From the NCBI GenBank assembly GCA_947631375.1, contig CANRLD010000095.1, forward strand, positions 1 to 6,805: 6,805 bases of DNA. Direction: 5' to 3'. The DNA comes from an uncultured Methylophaga sp. Lineage in GTDB: Bacteria; Pseudomonadota; Gammaproteobacteria; Nitrosococcales; Methylophagaceae. Both the position numbers and the translations under genes were made by a program. Below are positions 6,167-6,805 of the stretch, piece by piece (position 1 is the stretch's first letter; each line of letters starts with the position of its first letter). A model generated the notes under the pieces. The model was not told the DNA's origin. It was given only the letters and a program-made list of their open reading frames with translations, and did not search any database.

Positions 6167-6805
6167 GCGGTTCGCTTGGCGAGATACATTTTCTTATCAG
6201 CATGAAAAATCAGCGTATCGGCGGTTTGTGCATCCAATGGATAACACGCGATACCGATGCTGGCACTGATCGTCAGGATCACGCCATCTTTCAATATAAA
6301 AGCCTCGGTCAGCGCGTGATGGAGTTTGTCTGTGACCTGCTGTGCCTCCTCAAGATGGGTGTGGTTGAGGATCACCGCAAATTCATCTCCAGCCAGTCTG
6401 GCGGCCGTATCTGATTGTCGAATAGCCTGTTGGATACGGCTGGCCACTTGAACCAGCAGGTTATCACCATTTAAATGGCCATGATTATCATTGATCTGTT
6501 TGAAATTATTTAAGTCAATGTATAACAGGCAGAACGGTTGTTTATAGCGGGCACTTTCGGTAATCGCTTGCCCCAACCGGTCATAAAACAGTACCCGGTT
6601 TGGCAGTTTGGTCAGACTGTCATGTGTCGCCTGCCATTGCAAGGCATTCTCGGATTGTTTGCGTGCAGTAATATCAAGGACCACAACCAATATACGATCT
6701 TCGTCGATAGTAGAAGATCTTGCCATGAAAAAGTGAGGTTTATCATCCATGAGCAGTTCGTACTCGTAATAATCGCTTTCGCCTGTTTCCATCGTTTTGT
6801 GCAGT
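6163..6805 (-). CDS. PAS-GGDEF diguanylate cyclase, C-terminal part
   Basis: The last 213 codons of a larger protein; the frame is open to the right edge, so the in-frame ATG at 6792 is probably internal, being in the middle of a PAS fold. The visible N-terminal part (SDYYEYELLM to LVVVLDITARKQSE) is the end of a PAS domain, leading through a short linker to a complete GGDEF domain starting near ATHDSLTKLPNRVLF. LYIDLNNFKQINDNHGH supplies metal and GTP contacts. The signature is AGDEF (bases 6379-6393), a common active variant, and RQSD (6409-6420) lies five residues before it, matching the inhibitory I-site. The domain ends in SIGIACYP and the stop follows soon, so no EAL domain is attached. 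It should synthesise cyclic di-GMP. Any sensor or membrane part lies beyond the window. It is upstream of and co-oriented with ycjX, 50 bases away. Confidence 0.92.
   Translation of the reverse strand, partial: LHKTMETGESDYYEYELLMDDKPHFFMARSSTIDEDRILVVVLDITARKQSENALQWQATHDSLTKLPNRVLFYDRLGQAITESARYKQPFCLLYIDLNNFKQINDNHGHLNGDNLLVQVASRIQQAIRQSDTAARLAGDEFAVILNHTHLEEAQQVTDKLHHALTEAFILKDGVILTISASIGIACYPLDAQTADTLIFHADKKMYLAKRTA

Noticed and set aside
6790..6792. ATG at 6792 as the true start of the right-hand cyclase gene
   Set aside because: The frame stays open to the window edge, and the residues around this Met are in the middle of a PAS fold, so the gene continues beyond the window.

Overview
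The window reads as ordinary chromosomal DNA of a Gram-negative gammaproteobacterium of moderate G+C. The evidence is a YcjX/YcjF pair, a PA2779/PA2778-type pair and two GGDEF proteins. I cannot name the genus. There is no sign of phage, insertion sequence, CRISPR array, tRNA or rRNA.

Layout. Positions 1-684 (minus strand) hold a two-gene unit. First comes a small exported protein with a C-terminal membrane helix (PA2779 family). Thirteen bases later comes a lipoprotein cysteine peptidase (PA2778 family, C39-like), cut by the left edge. A 200-odd-base divergent intergenic region follows; it holds a plausible minus-strand promoter and an inverted repeat in the leader of the small gene. Positions 928-3654 (plus strand; perhaps starting upstream at 907-910) encode a large membrane sensor diguanylate cyclase with the order TM-CHASE-TM-PAS-PAS-PAS-GGDEF. 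It has no ATG or GTG start. Converging on it with an 8-base gap, positions 3663-6112 (minus) encode ycjX followed by ycjF, joined by a TAATG stop/start overlap. Upstream of ycjX, and cut by the right edge, is the C-terminal part of a second PAS-GGDEF protein (minus). The 50 bases between it and ycjX contain a good promoter-like sequence with a perfect 12-base palindrome in its spacer.

How the parts may work together. Two cyclic-di-GMP synthases with intact signature motifs and RxxD inhibitory sites flank a stress-linked P-loop NTPase/membrane-protein pair. One of them is also divergent from an envelope protease pair of unknown function. The gene content is recognisable throughout. The less explained parts are the PA2779/PA2778 pair, the non-canonical start of the large cyclase, and the two symmetrical sequences placed at probable promoters or leaders. 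I saw no clearly new multi-gene system.
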